Origin: Brucella pseudogrignonensis
GTDB lineage: Bacteria; Pseudomonadota; Alphaproteobacteria; Rhizobiales; Rhizobiaceae
DNA: 64,000 nt
Assembly (NCBI RefSeq): GCF_002252525.1
Contig: NZ_NNRM01000042.1
Span: forward strand, 1,057 to 65,056
Reading direction: 5' to 3'
The translations under genes were made by a program, and so were the position numbers. A model generated the notes under the pieces. It ran no database searches. It was given only the letters and a program-made list of their open reading frames with translations, and was not told the origin of the DNA. Shown piece by piece: positions 1 through 8,093 of the stretch; the first letter of the stretch is position 1; each line of letters opens with the position of its first letter.

Positions 1-118
1 TCGTCGAGCGGTGCCTTCCAAGCTTCTCAGCAATAACGTCGACGGAAAGTTTTGCAGTGCGCCAGCGCGCTATTCTGCTGCGTTCATCCAAATCAATATG
101 CGAATAGGTGCGGTCCAT
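1..118 (-). CDS. IS30-family transposase, N-terminal 39 codons (cut by window edge)
   Basis: Reading the minus strand from an ATG at 118 gives MDRTYSHIDLDERSRIARWR, then AKLSVDVIAEKLGRHRST. This is the conserved N-terminal helix-turn-helix of IS30-family transposases, which bind the element's inverted repeats and move it with a DDE catalytic core. The core lies outside the window. The IS end should fall within roughly the next 100 bases (119-216), but I cannot place the terminal repeat. Whether the gene is intact cannot be judged here. Confidence 0.85.
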   Translation of the reverse strand, partial: MDRTYSHIDLDERSRIARWRTAKLSVDVIAEKLGRHRST

Positions 119-216
119 GACAGGTTCCTTGCATTGGATAACTCATTGTTATCATTTGCAAGTCGCACTTCAAACTAGAACCCACCCCCCTACATACGTT
201 GATCGCATAAGCTTAA

Positions 217-1242
217 TTATGGAACAAAGCCTCGTGTTGACGTTGATGAAACAAATTTTTTCAGACTAATTCCTGCCATTAAAACATACGGCGGGATTGC
301 CAGTGAATAGTGACCACAATTTAATCGTAAAACTTTCGGCTGTACGTCCGCGCTGTTTAGTCGTTCCAACAGAGCAATGGATAGTTGCGGCACCACAACC
401 TTATCTCTTTTTGCCAAAATAAACTGAAGTTGCAAATCAGGGCGGGCAAGACTGTAAGTATAATTTCCCAGATCAAGCGGTGCCCAAGCCCTACGTAGAT
501 GAGCAAGATCAATCGTAGTCTCTAGGCTCTCGCGTATGGTTCGCGTTGCACGCCCGGTCCAGACCATATCTGCCAGGCTTCCAGCTGCGAGAAACAGAGA
601 GGCTTTCGATACATTGATATCATGTGCAGCGACTAGTCCTGCGACCCATGAACCAAGACTCATTCCGAGTACCGAGATTTCTCTATACCCTTGGCTTTTG
701 AGCCAGCGGATGAGCTTCTGTCCATCCCACACGGCCTGACGTAGCGACTGGATCGTTCGGCCGAGATTGGCGCTTAGCATATAATCTGCGTAGTCGGCCC
801 CCGGACGGCACCGTTCGAAATGATAAGGCATAGCGATCTCGACGACCGTAATGTCTCTTTTCGACAAGTAACTTGCTATCTGACGGTTGCGGGATCGTGC
901 ATTCCAATGATGAAAAATCACCAGTGCTTTGTCCCGCGAGCCGCTATCGGTTATCTTGGACCAGACTAGGTTGTTTTCCTCAACGTCTGTCAAAATGTCA
1001 GATGGAAATTTGAGGAAATCCCCTGCCCGCTCAAAATCTTTATCGTTACCGAGTGGCGCTCTGAAGTACGATGGCGTGGCAGCTGCCTGCACCCCGAGCC
1101 GGCAGAATTCATCGATATTGGAAACATTGCCAGCGTCCGGAAACGCGCGTTCTGCATCAAGTCTGACGTCAGTTACTTTTTTTGCGTCTTCGCCGCGTCG
1201 TGCCCGTTTCTCGTCCCATTGATCAAGCCAACTATGAAACAC
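217..1242 (-). CDS. rcgR: RcgR-like alpha/beta hydrolase (putative quorum-lactone hydrolase family)
   Basis: A 341-residue protein without signal peptide. Seen directly: an alpha/beta-hydrolase nucleophile elbow GMSLGS in the middle of the chain, a strand ending KALVIFHHWNARSRN before it, and a late GHYSL that could supply the catalytic His. It begins inside the end of the upstream membrane-protein gene (11-base overlap), so the two are probably translated together. This pairing matches what I recall of the RcgR/RcgA families of conjugative rhizobial plasmids, where RcgR-type proteins are annotated as putative acyl-homoserine-lactone hydrolases. Substrate and role are inference; a general esterase is the alternative. 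Confidence 0.6.
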   Translation of the reverse strand: MFHSWLDQWDEKRARRGEDAKKVTDVRLDAERAFPDAGNVSNIDEFCRLGVQAAATPSYFRAPLGNDKDFERAGDFLKFPSDILTDVEENNLVWSKITDSGSRDKALVIFHHWNARSRNRQIASYLSKRDITVVEIAMPYHFERCRPGADYADYMLSANLGRTIQSLRQAVWDGQKLIRWLKSQGYREISVLGMSLGSWVAGLVAAHDINVSKASLFLAAGSLADMVWTGRATRTIRESLETTIDLAHLRRAWAPLDLGNYTYSLARPDLQLQFILAKRDKVVVPQLSIALLERLNSADVQPKVLRLNCGHYSLAIPPYVLMAGISLKKFVSSTSTRGFVP

Positions 1243-2803
1243 TTTGATTACTCACCTCACTCGCGCGCCGGGACCCAAGGGCCGGATCAAATAAGCCATA
1301 AATAGCGATTAGGAGCCCGACAAACATCAAGACAGTAAAGCCAGAAAACGTGTCGATTGACAGATAGCTTGCAAATAGAAGCATCACAACGGCGCTCATT
1401 TTCCACAATGTGACTTTAAAATGATTTCCCGCTCCAGTGCGGGTCACTCCATAAAGGAAAACAAAACAGGTCGATATTGCGATTAGCAGACTGCTGTAAT
1501 GTGTGGGCATTCGATAGCTAATACGGCTTTGGGCCGTCGCTTGATCGTACAAAATAGATGAAAGGTCGTTGATCACCCAGGCTACAATGCTCGCGCCGTT
1601 AGAGGCTAAATACGAGCTTTGTAGCTTCATCACGGTAGCGATCAATATGCCTAAAACCGTGCAGCGAAAAACCCCCTGCATAACCCAGATTGCGGTCTCA
1701 CTTCTAAAGCCCGTACCTGCGTTCGTCTGCGCTGTTGGTCCTTCGCGTAACTTTCGAAGGTCATTGATGACCGAGTAAAGCAGTATGAGGCCGGCGAAGA
1801 AGAGATAAAATGAAAAACTCATATAAAGATAGGCAAATGCCGTAAAACCGATCGCAACAGGTATCGTCACGATTTCGGGCCGGACTATCGCGATTGTGCC
1901 CCAATCGGTTGCGTAATTTCCTCCTCCATTAATAAGGGGGACTAGACAAACGCCGATCCACTGGAACACACCGGCAAATAGCAAACAAATCAGGAAGACC
2001 GCCCAAAACGAACCCGATGAGGCGTCGATAATATGTCGCCATGCGCGGTCGCTGTCCTCGGGCGCGCCATCGAAAAGCCGACGACGTTCCTCCTGCTTCC
2101 ACGAATGCACCAGTTCGGAAACGAAGGCCAGGAAGACCGGAAGAAACACCATGAACACGAGGGTCCAGTTCGCCGCCCAAAGGAATCCGACCTGCTTGAT
2201 CACGCCATCCGATCGGGTGAATGTCACGTTGTGAATGCCAATGATGTACGAAAGGAACCCGAGAGCCGACATTCCAGCAAAAACCGAGGCAGACAGATTC
2301 AGTGGAGCCCCCTCACCGAAAAGCTTCTCTGACCATCTAGTCAGATTCCATCGCTTACCATCGTTATCGTTTGCGGAGTCCGATGTTGCAATTCGGGGTT
2401 CAACTTGGGCTGGCTCCGACGGTTCGGCTGTTTCAGTCTTCTTCTGCTCACGTCTTTTAGCGACAAGCCGAGAGTGTGCAGCGCTGAGTTCCATACTCCA
2501 TTCGCTTGTAGCAACCGTATCACCACAACTTAAAACTCTTGCCAGCAACCCGATGTTGGTCGTGCTTATGCCTTTTTCATTCTCCTGAAACCAGAGCTGA
2601 ACCGTTCGAAGATCGACGCCAATCCGCTTAGGATCTACATGCGTTATGGCCTCCGCCAGAAGCTCTGGCGTCCATGGACCTGCCGTATGACCGTCGGATC
2701 CTAGCGGGCGACCAGCACCGGCGGCGACAATGAGCTTGAACAATTCTTTGAAGTCGCTCCCATCCCTCGGTGGCGGGAGAAAAAACTTTCCGTTCTTTGT
2801 CAA
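1232..2803 (-). CDS. rcgA: RcgA-like polytopic membrane protein with HTH-like N-terminus
   Basis: 523 residues. The first ~100 contain a helix-turn-helix-like stretch (RTVQLWFQENEKGIST followed by NIGLLARVLSCGD). A charged, Pro/Glu-rich linker at about 110-150 follows. The rest holds seven to nine hydrophobic segments (for example SVFAGMSALGFLSYIIG and WTLVFMVFLPVFLAF). No ABC or transport motif is visible. With the overlapping hydrolase it resembles the RcgA family of putative transporters involved in conjugation of rhizobial plasmids. A membrane-bound DNA-binding regulator is an alternative suggested by the N-terminus. The gene is divergent from the small gene at 3073, with about 270 bases between them. 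Confidence 0.55.
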   Translation of the reverse strand: MTKNGKFFLPPPRDGSDFKELFKLIVAAGAGRPLGSDGHTAGPWTPELLAEAITHVDPKRIGVDLRTVQLWFQENEKGISTTNIGLLARVLSCGDTVATSEWSMELSAAHSRLVAKRREQKKTETAEPSEPAQVEPRIATSDSANDNDGKRWNLTRWSEKLFGEGAPLNLSASVFAGMSALGFLSYIIGIHNVTFTRSDGVIKQVGFLWAANWTLVFMVFLPVFLAFVSELVHSWKQEERRRLFDGAPEDSDRAWRHIIDASSGSFWAVFLICLLFAGVFQWIGVCLVPLINGGGNYATDWGTIAIVRPEIVTIPVAIGFTAFAYLYMSFSFYLFFAGLILLYSVINDLRKLREGPTAQTNAGTGFRSETAIWVMQGVFRCTVLGILIATVMKLQSSYLASNGASIVAWVINDLSSILYDQATAQSRISYRMPTHYSSLLIAISTCFVFLYGVTRTGAGNHFKVTLWKMSAVVMLLFASYLSIDTFSGFTVLMFVGLLIAIYGLFDPALGSRRASEVSNQSVS

Positions 2804-3072
2804 TAGCTTAGCGGCTCAGATTTCGTTTCGTTTCGCAGTGTTTCTTATCCTATCGTGTGGGATGCCTTAATCAACATTTTTATCACTTGGATTTTGGGAT
2901 GACTGTTTCGTCAGAAAATTGGTGTATAGAGGCCGGAAACTGTGCATCGGACAGTAAGAAGCATTGATCTACTAATGAACTGTGTATCGTGCTGCTATCA
3001 ACTAGGCGTCAGTTTCGAGGATTGCACTAACGAGCATCACCCATCTTCTGAAAATGAATTTCGGAGGTCATT

Positions 3073-3333
3073 ATGGATGCTATTGCAAATGCATTGAATT
3101 GGCGGGATGAAACCAATGTCGTTGACCAAGGCGACAATGGCCCGACAAAACGACTGCTGGATATGTCATCGCTAGCGGAAGATCCGCGCCGGATCGTAGA
3201 TTATGAGCCGCAAGATGTGAATGACGCCATCGGAAAACTAGTCTATCTCGCCGCTTCTCTTATCTCCGGGCGGATTACGCTCGCAAAGGGCGAAATGGCG
3301 TCAGTTTTGAAAAGCGTCGATAAGAATATTTGA
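3073..3333 (+). CDS. Small hypothetical protein (86 aa)
   Basis: Starts at an ATG eight bases after a strong ribosome-binding site (CGGAGG). The protein is acidic and soluble, with no signal peptide or membrane segment; its C-terminal half (NDAIGKLVYLAASLISGR) looks helical. I do not recognise the family. The upstream intergenic region carries two near-identical 12-mers, AACTGTGCATCG and AACTGTGTATCG, about 50 bases apart, which could be operator half-sites. It ends just before a perfect palindrome shared with the convergent minus-strand operon. Confidence 0.6.
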   Translation: MDAIANALNWRDETNVVDQGDNGPTKRLLDMSSLAEDPRRIVDYEPQDVNDAIGKLVYLAASLISGRITLAKGEMASVLKSVDKNI

Positions 3334-3341
3334 TTGCTTTG

Positions 3342-3361
3342 GAAGCCCGCTAGCGGGCTTC
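3342..3361. terminator. Perfect 20-bp palindrome, probable bidirectional terminator
   Basis: The arms GAAGCCCGCT and AGCGGGCTTC form an uninterrupted inverted repeat between the convergent genes ending at 3333 (+) and 3364 (-). No long T-run follows on either side, so termination strength is uncertain. Confidence 0.6.
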
Positions 3362-3363
3362 AT

Positions 3364-3810
3364 CTATTTGCGGTCTGTCGCAATCCATTCGCCGGATGAT
3401 TGATCTTTGGCAAATCCAACCGTCCTCGCAATAGTTTGCGCTGACGGATTTTTTTTGACGTTAGTAACGCACTCGACCATGCCGTTGGCACCGTCAACAG
3501 GCCAACAATTCGCTAGTGAGACGGAAAGCTTTTCAAGTTCACTCCTATCCCACAATAGCGGATTTTTTTCTTCCAGCTTCCTCACGGCACGCAATGCTTC
3601 AGCTTGAGTTGGCACATCGAGCTTGGCGCTCGCCGCTGGCTCATCGGGAACGGGACAAAGTGTAGGGTCGGCGTTGATCGCTGCAACGATATCGGCTTTT
3701 GCAATGGCTGTTGCGTTGCTCGAAGCGTTGGAGACTACAAACCAAGTACCGCCCGCGCCAACAGCGATGCCGGCGCTTGCTGCCATTGCGAGAAGTGCGT
3801 TCTGATTCAT
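3364..3810 (-). CDS. Membrane-anchored or exported hypothetical protein
   Basis: 148 residues with an N-terminal hydrophobic stretch (ALLAMAASAGIAVGAGGTWF), either an uncleaved anchor or signal peptide. The outer part has three cysteines (TLCPV, ANCWPV, VECVTN) and reads like a periplasmic domain. The start ATG follows GGAGC by five bases. It is the last gene of the seven-gene minus-strand operon next to the virB genes, so a role in the envelope part of the conjugation apparatus is plausible. No family recognised. Confidence 0.65.
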   Translation of the reverse strand: MNQNALLAMAASAGIAVGAGGTWFVVSNASSNATAIAKADIVAAINADPTLCPVPDEPAASAKLDVPTQAEALRAVRKLEEKNPLLWDRSELEKLSVSLANCWPVDGANGMVECVTNVKKNPSAQTIARTVGFAKDQSSGEWIATDRK

Positions 3811-3819
3811 TAGAGCTCC

Positions 3820-4374
3820 TTAAAGTTTCAAATTGAACCAATAGCGCCCCTTCAAACCTTGATAATCGGGAATGTCGAAAAAGTAAGGGTCTTTTCGCAT
3901 TGGACGAGCAATGGAGACGACCTTTCGACAACTATTTCCGCGATCCGAGTTGCCAATGTCTCGATATTGAACATCCTTGTACTGCTGAAGCTCTTTGTTC
4001 TGTTCCCTGATCTTGTTGGTGCAGGTGTTGATTGTCTTTTCGCAGCGGTTGGACAGCATTGCGCCGCGATCGCTCATATTGCTGGCTTCCTTGAATCCAG
4101 ATGGGCAATCCTCGTAAGGCTGATATCCGGGTCTGCCAGACTTAGCTTCATGGCAAATGGGCCATGAGAAACCCGGTTTTGCCATGGCCTTGATCAACTT
4201 TGTCATTGGCGGGACGCAATAAGGGACACCATGCCACGAAGGGTTTGATGATGCTGCGCACAAAAGGACCTGGCAGCCCCAAGATGGCGTCCCTCCCGTG
4301 TCCTGCGCTATTGCAGCGGATGGCATCACGGCGATAGTGCCAAGGCCAGCGAGTGCAAACAGAAACTGCTTCAT
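3820..4374 (-). CDS. TrbM/KikA (MpfK)-like exported conjugation protein
   Basis: 184 residues with a clear signal peptide ending SAAIAQD. The mature part begins with WGCQVLLCAASSNPSWHG, then YCVPPMTKLIKAMAKPGF and WPICHEA. This spacing of cysteines (C..LLC ... eCvPp ... fP.C) is that of the TrbM/KikA family found beside many VirB-like mating-pair genes, where it acts in the periplasm by an unknown mechanism. Its place in an operon divergent from virB1 fits. Family membership is by recalled motif, not alignment. Confidence 0.65.
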   Translation of the reverse strand: MKQFLFALAGLGTIAVMPSAAIAQDTGGTPSWGCQVLLCAASSNPSWHGVPYCVPPMTKLIKAMAKPGFSWPICHEAKSGRPGYQPYEDCPSGFKEASNMSDRGAMLSNRCEKTINTCTNKIREQNKELQQYKDVQYRDIGNSDRGNSCRKVVSIARPMRKDPYFFDIPDYQGLKGRYWFNLKL

Positions 4375-4386
4375 TTCAGGTCATCC

Positions 4387-4605
4387 TCATACTGTAGCGG
4401 TTGAATTGTGCCGAGTGGGCAATATGGCTTGATCGTGTAAGGGCGACCCTGTGACGAGATCTCCGGCCGCATAACTGCACAGGGCGATAAGTGTGAATGC
4501 GCAGAACCAGTAGATTCCAACGCGATAGACCAGGAGCTGATTTGGAATGTCGCGGCATACCGCGGGATAAGCAAAAACGCCGATCAAGAATGCGTCGAAC
4601 GACAT
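4387..4605 (-). CDS. Small membrane protein (72 aa)
   Basis: ATG at 4605, inside the end of the preceding gene (about 22-base overlap). Two hydrophobic stretches are visible, FDAFLIGVFAYPAV and GIYWFCAFTLIALCSYAAG. Not recognised. It could instead be the frame-shifted continuation of the gene at 4584-4781. Two facts favour separate genes: each has its own start, and the overlap is like those of its neighbours. The downstream TrbM-like gene starts 12 bases after its stop. Confidence 0.45.
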   Translation of the reverse strand: MSFDAFLIGVFAYPAVCRDIPNQLLVYRVGIYWFCAFTLIALCSYAAGDLVTGSPLHDQAILPTRHNSTATV

Positions 4606-4781
4606 TTGCCGCTGCTCGTGGAAAAGAGCGACGTCGTCAGTAACAGCGCCGCGATTATGCCGTGGATCCACCAGATTTTGGACGACGGGATGATAAGCAA
4701 AAACGATAACAGGATGGCCAGCATCAGACAGGCCATGGGATCGCGCGCGAAATTGAGCGCAATATGCGCGATTTCCGACAA
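4584..4781 (-). CDS. Small membrane protein (65 aa, TTG start)
   Basis: Begins with TTG immediately after the stop of the upstream nuclease-fold gene. It encodes two strongly hydrophobic helices, MACLMLAILLSFLLIIP and WIHGIIAALLLTTSLF, separated by a short SSKIWW loop. No family recognised. Its location in a packed operon of exported and membrane proteins beside virB suggests an accessory envelope component. Confidence 0.45.
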   Translation of the reverse strand: MSEIAHIALNFARDPMACLMLAILLSFLLIIPSSKIWWIHGIIAALLLTTSLFSTSSGKCRSTHS

Positions 4782-5471
4782 CTATCGGTCTGTCCTTTTT
4801 GGCTTTCTGTGCGCATCGGCGAAAGGGGGGGAAATCTCGCTTTTGCGCTCGGCGAGCAAATTGAAATCCGCAATTGGTTGACGATCGAGCGTCCTATCGA
4901 CGGCCTTTCGCCGCCATTCGTTCATATCCAGAACATAAGTCGCCCACATGCCATATCGCGCCGACATAGCGGCACGCTGATAGCCCATATATTGAGGATG
5001 AGTGAGGTAGGGCGAATCCACCCGTGCCCAACCGACGCGGAGCATTTCAAGAGCCAGATCATGTCCCCGTGACGTGCACCTGGCTCTTGGCATGGCTTCA
5101 TCATCATAACCGACGACACCGCAGGAGACGGCGGACGCCCCGATCGCTCTTTTGAGCCAAGCTTTTGCAAAGGGGCCACAGGGTACAGGCGGCGGTGCCT
5201 TCGTGACCTCCCTGTTCGTCCATTTGGGATCGAGCGCCCATTGAGGCAATTCGCACGCGTCAATGTCCGCGAGCCGAACTCGTTGTGCATAAGTGGGAAA
5301 CCAAAGAGTCCGACCGTCCATAACTGCGACACGACCTTTGAAGATTGGAAGCGTGACCGGCTGGCTAGGGTGCACCGGGAGGCTGACCGCTGGCGGGCGT
5401 TTAATAACGTCGGCTGCGAATGCTGACGTGGATGCGACGGCAAATGACATTGCTACGATCAGATATTTCAT
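4782..5471 (-). CDS. Secreted SNase-fold (thermonuclease-like) protein, divergent
   Basis: 229 residues with a signal peptide (MKYLIVAMSFAVASTSAFAA). The body follows the staphylococcal-nuclease pattern: a first strand VAVMDGRTLWF where active enzymes have V-DGDT, then QRVRLADIDACE for RL-gIDaPE, and late MLRVGWARVDSPYL and AMSARYGMWA for the usual lvr.GlA and A....GlW segments. The catalytic DGDT Asp is replaced (DGRT), so DNase activity is doubtful. Probably periplasmic. Its ATG overlaps the upstream stop by four bases (ATGA). Confidence 0.6.
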   Translation of the reverse strand: MKYLIVAMSFAVASTSAFAADVIKRPPAVSLPVHPSQPVTLPIFKGRVAVMDGRTLWFPTYAQRVRLADIDACELPQWALDPKWTNREVTKAPPPVPCGPFAKAWLKRAIGASAVSCGVVGYDDEAMPRARCTSRGHDLALEMLRVGWARVDSPYLTHPQYMGYQRAAMSARYGMWATYVLDMNEWRRKAVDRTLDRQPIADFNLLAERKSEISPPFADAHRKPKRTDR

Positions 5472-6007
5472 TGTTGGGCATTCCTCGTCCGTTCGTTCGC
5501 CGATTTGCTCAACAGGATGGCAGGATGCTGAACGTCTTCGAATTGCCAGAGGCCTGCCCGCTTCTCACGAGCTTCCTGTTCGGCCACTGCGTATGCTGGA
5601 TAGTAGGGAAGCCCGTCAGCCTTCAGCGCGGCAAAGGCATAGCCGCTCGTAATCAACACCGTCGCTAAATCGAGGCGATTTCCGCCGATTGTGGCGTAGC
5701 AAATGACATAAGAAGTATCGGCAGTTTGCGCTACGGGAGCGCATACCGGTTTGGTGTCTTTGATATAAGCGGCGAATACGGCAAGCGACGCCTCACCGCA
5801 GTCCTTCTTGTTTCCAGTCGTATCAGTGAAAGCAGTTCCTCGAAGGCATGACTGAACACCATAGAGGCGATAGCGCTGGCCTTCTGAGACCCACGTATCG
5901 CCAGATTCCAAAGTAACGCCCGGCTGGAGGTCGAAATATCCCTCCGGGGCTGCAAAAGCCGTCGTCGATAAAAGGACCATGCAGAGCGATAATAGGGCTG
6001 GCTTCAT
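5468..6007 (-). CDS. Secreted SNase-fold protein, second of three
   Basis: 179 residues from the ATG at 6007, which overlaps the upstream stop (ATGA). Signal peptide ends TTAFAAP. SNase-like features: SGDTWVSEGQRYRLYGVQSC, LDLATVLITSGYAFA and AEQEAREKRAGLWQFE. The GDT of the metal site is kept here, but the basic catalytic residues are not clear. Six cysteines suggest disulfides in the periplasm. Likely role: an accessory nuclease or structural protein linked to conjugation; the role is inferred from position only. Confidence 0.6.
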   Translation of the reverse strand: MKPALLSLCMVLLSTTAFAAPEGYFDLQPGVTLESGDTWVSEGQRYRLYGVQSCLRGTAFTDTTGNKKDCGEASLAVFAAYIKDTKPVCAPVAQTADTSYVICYATIGGNRLDLATVLITSGYAFAALKADGLPYYPAYAVAEQEAREKRAGLWQFEDVQHPAILLSKSANERTRNAQQ

Positions 6008-6612
6008 TGGGCCTTCACCCGCGGATCGGCCCACATACCATAGGAGCCGTCTTCTCCAATCTTCTGCGCGTTCTCCAGATCGGGACGGTCTAGCTTCCCG
6101 TCTTTCGATTTCGCAATGCGGAGCGCGCCAAGAGAGAGCAATTGCTCTTCGAGCATATCAACCGTGTCCAGGCTCCCGGGGTAATTGTAATAGCCGTAGC
6201 ACGTCACATTTTGTTTGGGTGCGCTCTCTTCACTTACAAATGCCCGACAAAAGAGAACCTTCGGCGACTGTAACATGATCTGCAGCTGCTGCTTGGCGTA
6301 GTCAGTGCAAGAACCAGCAAAATCATCCTTGCGATTGACCATTTCGCCTTTGCAGGCTTCTAGCCCGTACAGATTTAGAAGGGTCTTATCATCAACCCGA
6401 AATTCGGTCGGTGAAGTTGCCTTATAGCCCGAGGCGGATGCAAACCCCTTCCGAGCCGTAACTTTTCCGTCGCCGTCATAATACTCAATGACAAGCACGG
6501 TCTTCCCCGGCGATGCCAGCGACTTGATGTAATCCTTGTTGATTGCAGGCGCGGCGATTGCGGCTGTTGCCAACATACAACTGCTCATTGCGATTGCGAT
6601 GGTTCTCTTCAT
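6004..6612 (-). CDS. Secreted SNase-fold protein, third and most divergent
   Basis: 202 residues with a signal peptide (MKRTIAIAMSSCMLATAAIA). The core FRVDDKTLLNLYGLEACKGE matches the RL.G.eac segment of SNase-like proteins, and the C-terminus has MLEEQLLSLGALRIA and DGSYGMWADPRV, the usual helix and GlW end. No DGDT-type metal site is visible, so it is probably not an active nuclease. First gene of the minus-strand operon that diverges from virB1; the shared control region is at 6613-6787. Confidence 0.55.
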   Translation of the reverse strand: MKRTIAIAMSSCMLATAAIAAPAINKDYIKSLASPGKTVLVIEYYDGDGKVTARKGFASASGYKATSPTEFRVDDKTLLNLYGLEACKGEMVNRKDDFAGSCTDYAKQQLQIMLQSPKVLFCRAFVSEESAPKQNVTCYGYYNYPGSLDTVDMLEEQLLSLGALRIAKSKDGKLDRPDLENAQKIGEDGSYGMWADPRVKAQ

Positions 6613-6787
6613 TTTCTAGCCCTTACCGTCTTGCTTATTCGTTTTCCCTGTTCATAGGGGGTTTATGATTTGCGAAAAAGCATGTATCACTTAGCCAAAT
6701 CGGTATCATGCTATTATGAACTTAATCGGTTTTCGCTGCAACCTCAACAGCGCATGTGAGGTCTGCGACAGGAGCTAAAGGGCTAGA
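6613..6787. promoter_or_regulatory. Divergent control region between the exported-protein operon and virB
   Basis: This 175-base spacer must carry both promoters. It contains an interrupted palindrome, arms AGCATG (6679-6684) and CATGCT (6707-6712), with TATCAC and GGTAT sub-repeats between. That is a sensible operator for a transfer-gene repressor such as the XRE protein encoded at 36852. The binding protein is inference. Confidence 0.45.
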
Positions 6788-7732
6788 ATGGAGAGGCTTT
6801 CAATCAAAGCGCTATTGCTAAGCGCCACATTGTTCACCCCGCTCGGGATTGCCGCCACTTGCGCAGAAGAAAGAGGCGCAATTGCGCGTTTCTCGCAAGA
6901 TGGCGACGCCGAGGCCGCAACTCACAACGCATCCGGATCACGCTCGGATTTGACCGTATTCAACCGCCGCTGGACAAGCGAAAGCAAAGAATTTGTCGTG
7001 GGCTCTGATGGCATCGTTTCCGCGGAAGATAAAAGTGGAAACGGCACTAATGTTAATAACCATATTGGCAATGTAACTAGCGCCGTTATAGCCACTGGCT
7101 CCCTATCTGATATTACCAATACGGCTATCTTGTTTCAGAATGAATCTGCCCGTTTGGGTGATTTTCATTCCATTAAGCAGGCCGCTGTATCGACTCCCGA
7201 ATGCGGCCCCTCGCCGCTAACACCAGAGGAAATCAAAACTCTGGTCGAACAGGCAGCTCGCCGACATCAAGTCGATGCTCTGTTTGCTACCGCCATCACC
7301 TGGGCAGAAAGCCAGTTCGATCGTTCCCGCAATTCAGACAAAGGCGCACGCGGGCCGATGCAGCTCATGCCGGGAACCGCTGAGCGCTTCGGCGTCCGCG
7401 ACGTCTGTGATCCGGCGTCAAATATTGAAGGCGGCGTTAAGTATCTCCGGGTGCTTTTGGACGAGTTCCAAAACCCCCTGCTTGTTGCCGCTGCCTATAA
7501 CGCGGGCGAAGGCCGCATCTATGAGTACGGCGGCGTTCCACCGTTCAAGGAAACCGTCGGATACGTCGCAAAGGTCGTCAATTACCAGCTTGGCGTAACT
7601 ATGCCAGCGCCGAAAAAGAAGCTCGTTGGTGGTGGTCGGAGATCCTCGCCTGTCATGGCGAGCGAAACTCAATCCGGGGTCATTGCAGTCAAGAAAACCG
7701 GCACCTTCGTTGGTGGCGTGATGCATTTTTAA
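6788..7732 (+). CDS. virB1: VirB1-like lytic transglycosylase
   Basis: 314 residues with an N-terminal signal sequence. The SLT domain begins near residue 140: PLTPEEIKTLVEQAARRHQV, catalytic Glu in AITWAESQFDRS, GPMQLMPGTAERFGV, and AAYNAGEGRIYEYGG. It would open peptidoglycan in the periplasm for assembly of the mating channel. An Asn/Thr-rich stretch of about 100 residues lies between signal and enzyme. First gene of the virB operon; virB2 follows after 11 bases. Confidence 0.9.
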   Translation: MERLSIKALLLSATLFTPLGIAATCAEERGAIARFSQDGDAEAATHNASGSRSDLTVFNRRWTSESKEFVVGSDGIVSAEDKSGNGTNVNNHIGNVTSAVIATGSLSDITNTAILFQNESARLGDFHSIKQAAVSTPECGPSPLTPEEIKTLVEQAARRHQVDALFATAITWAESQFDRSRNSDKGARGPMQLMPGTAERFGVRDVCDPASNIEGGVKYLRVLLDEFQNPLLVAAAYNAGEGRIYEYGGVPPFKETVGYVAKVVNYQLGVTMPAPKKKLVGGGRRSSPVMASETQSGVIAVKKTGTFVGGVMHF

Positions 7733-7743
7733 AGGAGAGAAGG

Positions 7744-8091
7744 ATGATCAACGAACAGAATAAGGTTTGGCATATCAGCGCTTCAAAGCTGGCAGTCTGC
7801 CTTGGTTTGCTGGCTGCCGCGCAAATTGTCGGGGCGGATTTGGCGCTGGCACAGTCAGGTGGCGTCGGTGGTGCCTTCGCGCCAGTTCAGACAGTATTTC
7901 AAGCTATCGTTGATTTCATTAGCGGCCCTATTGGTCGTCTGTTTGCAATCATCGCTGTTATGGCGCTCGGTTTCCTCGCATTTGCTGGCCGACTGTCTTG
8001 GTTTCTTGCTGGCGGCGTGATCCTCGGAATCGGTCTTGTTTTCGGTGCTCCATCAATCGTCGACGAGCTGATTAGCACGGTTGGAAACTAG
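7744..8091 (+). CDS. virB2: VirB2 pilin
   Basis: 115 residues. Long signal region ending DLALAQS, then a mature pilin of about 75 residues with two hydrophobic helices (LFAIIAVMALGFLAFAG and WFLAGGVILGIGLVFGAPSIV), as in TrbC/VirB2 pilins. It would form the conjugative pilus and channel lining. Strong ribosome-binding site AAAGGAGAGAAGG. Confidence 0.92.
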   Translation: MINEQNKVWHISASKLAVCLGLLAAAQIVGADLALAQSGGVGGAFAPVQTVFQAIVDFISGPIGRLFAIIAVMALGFLAFAGRLSWFLAGGVILGIGLVFGAPSIVDELISTVGN

Positions 8092-8093
8092 CG

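Noticed and set aside
3019-3072. Riboswitch-like leader before the small gene at 3073
   Set aside because: No stable fold or known riboswitch core could be found by eye; only a plain ribosome-binding site is clear.
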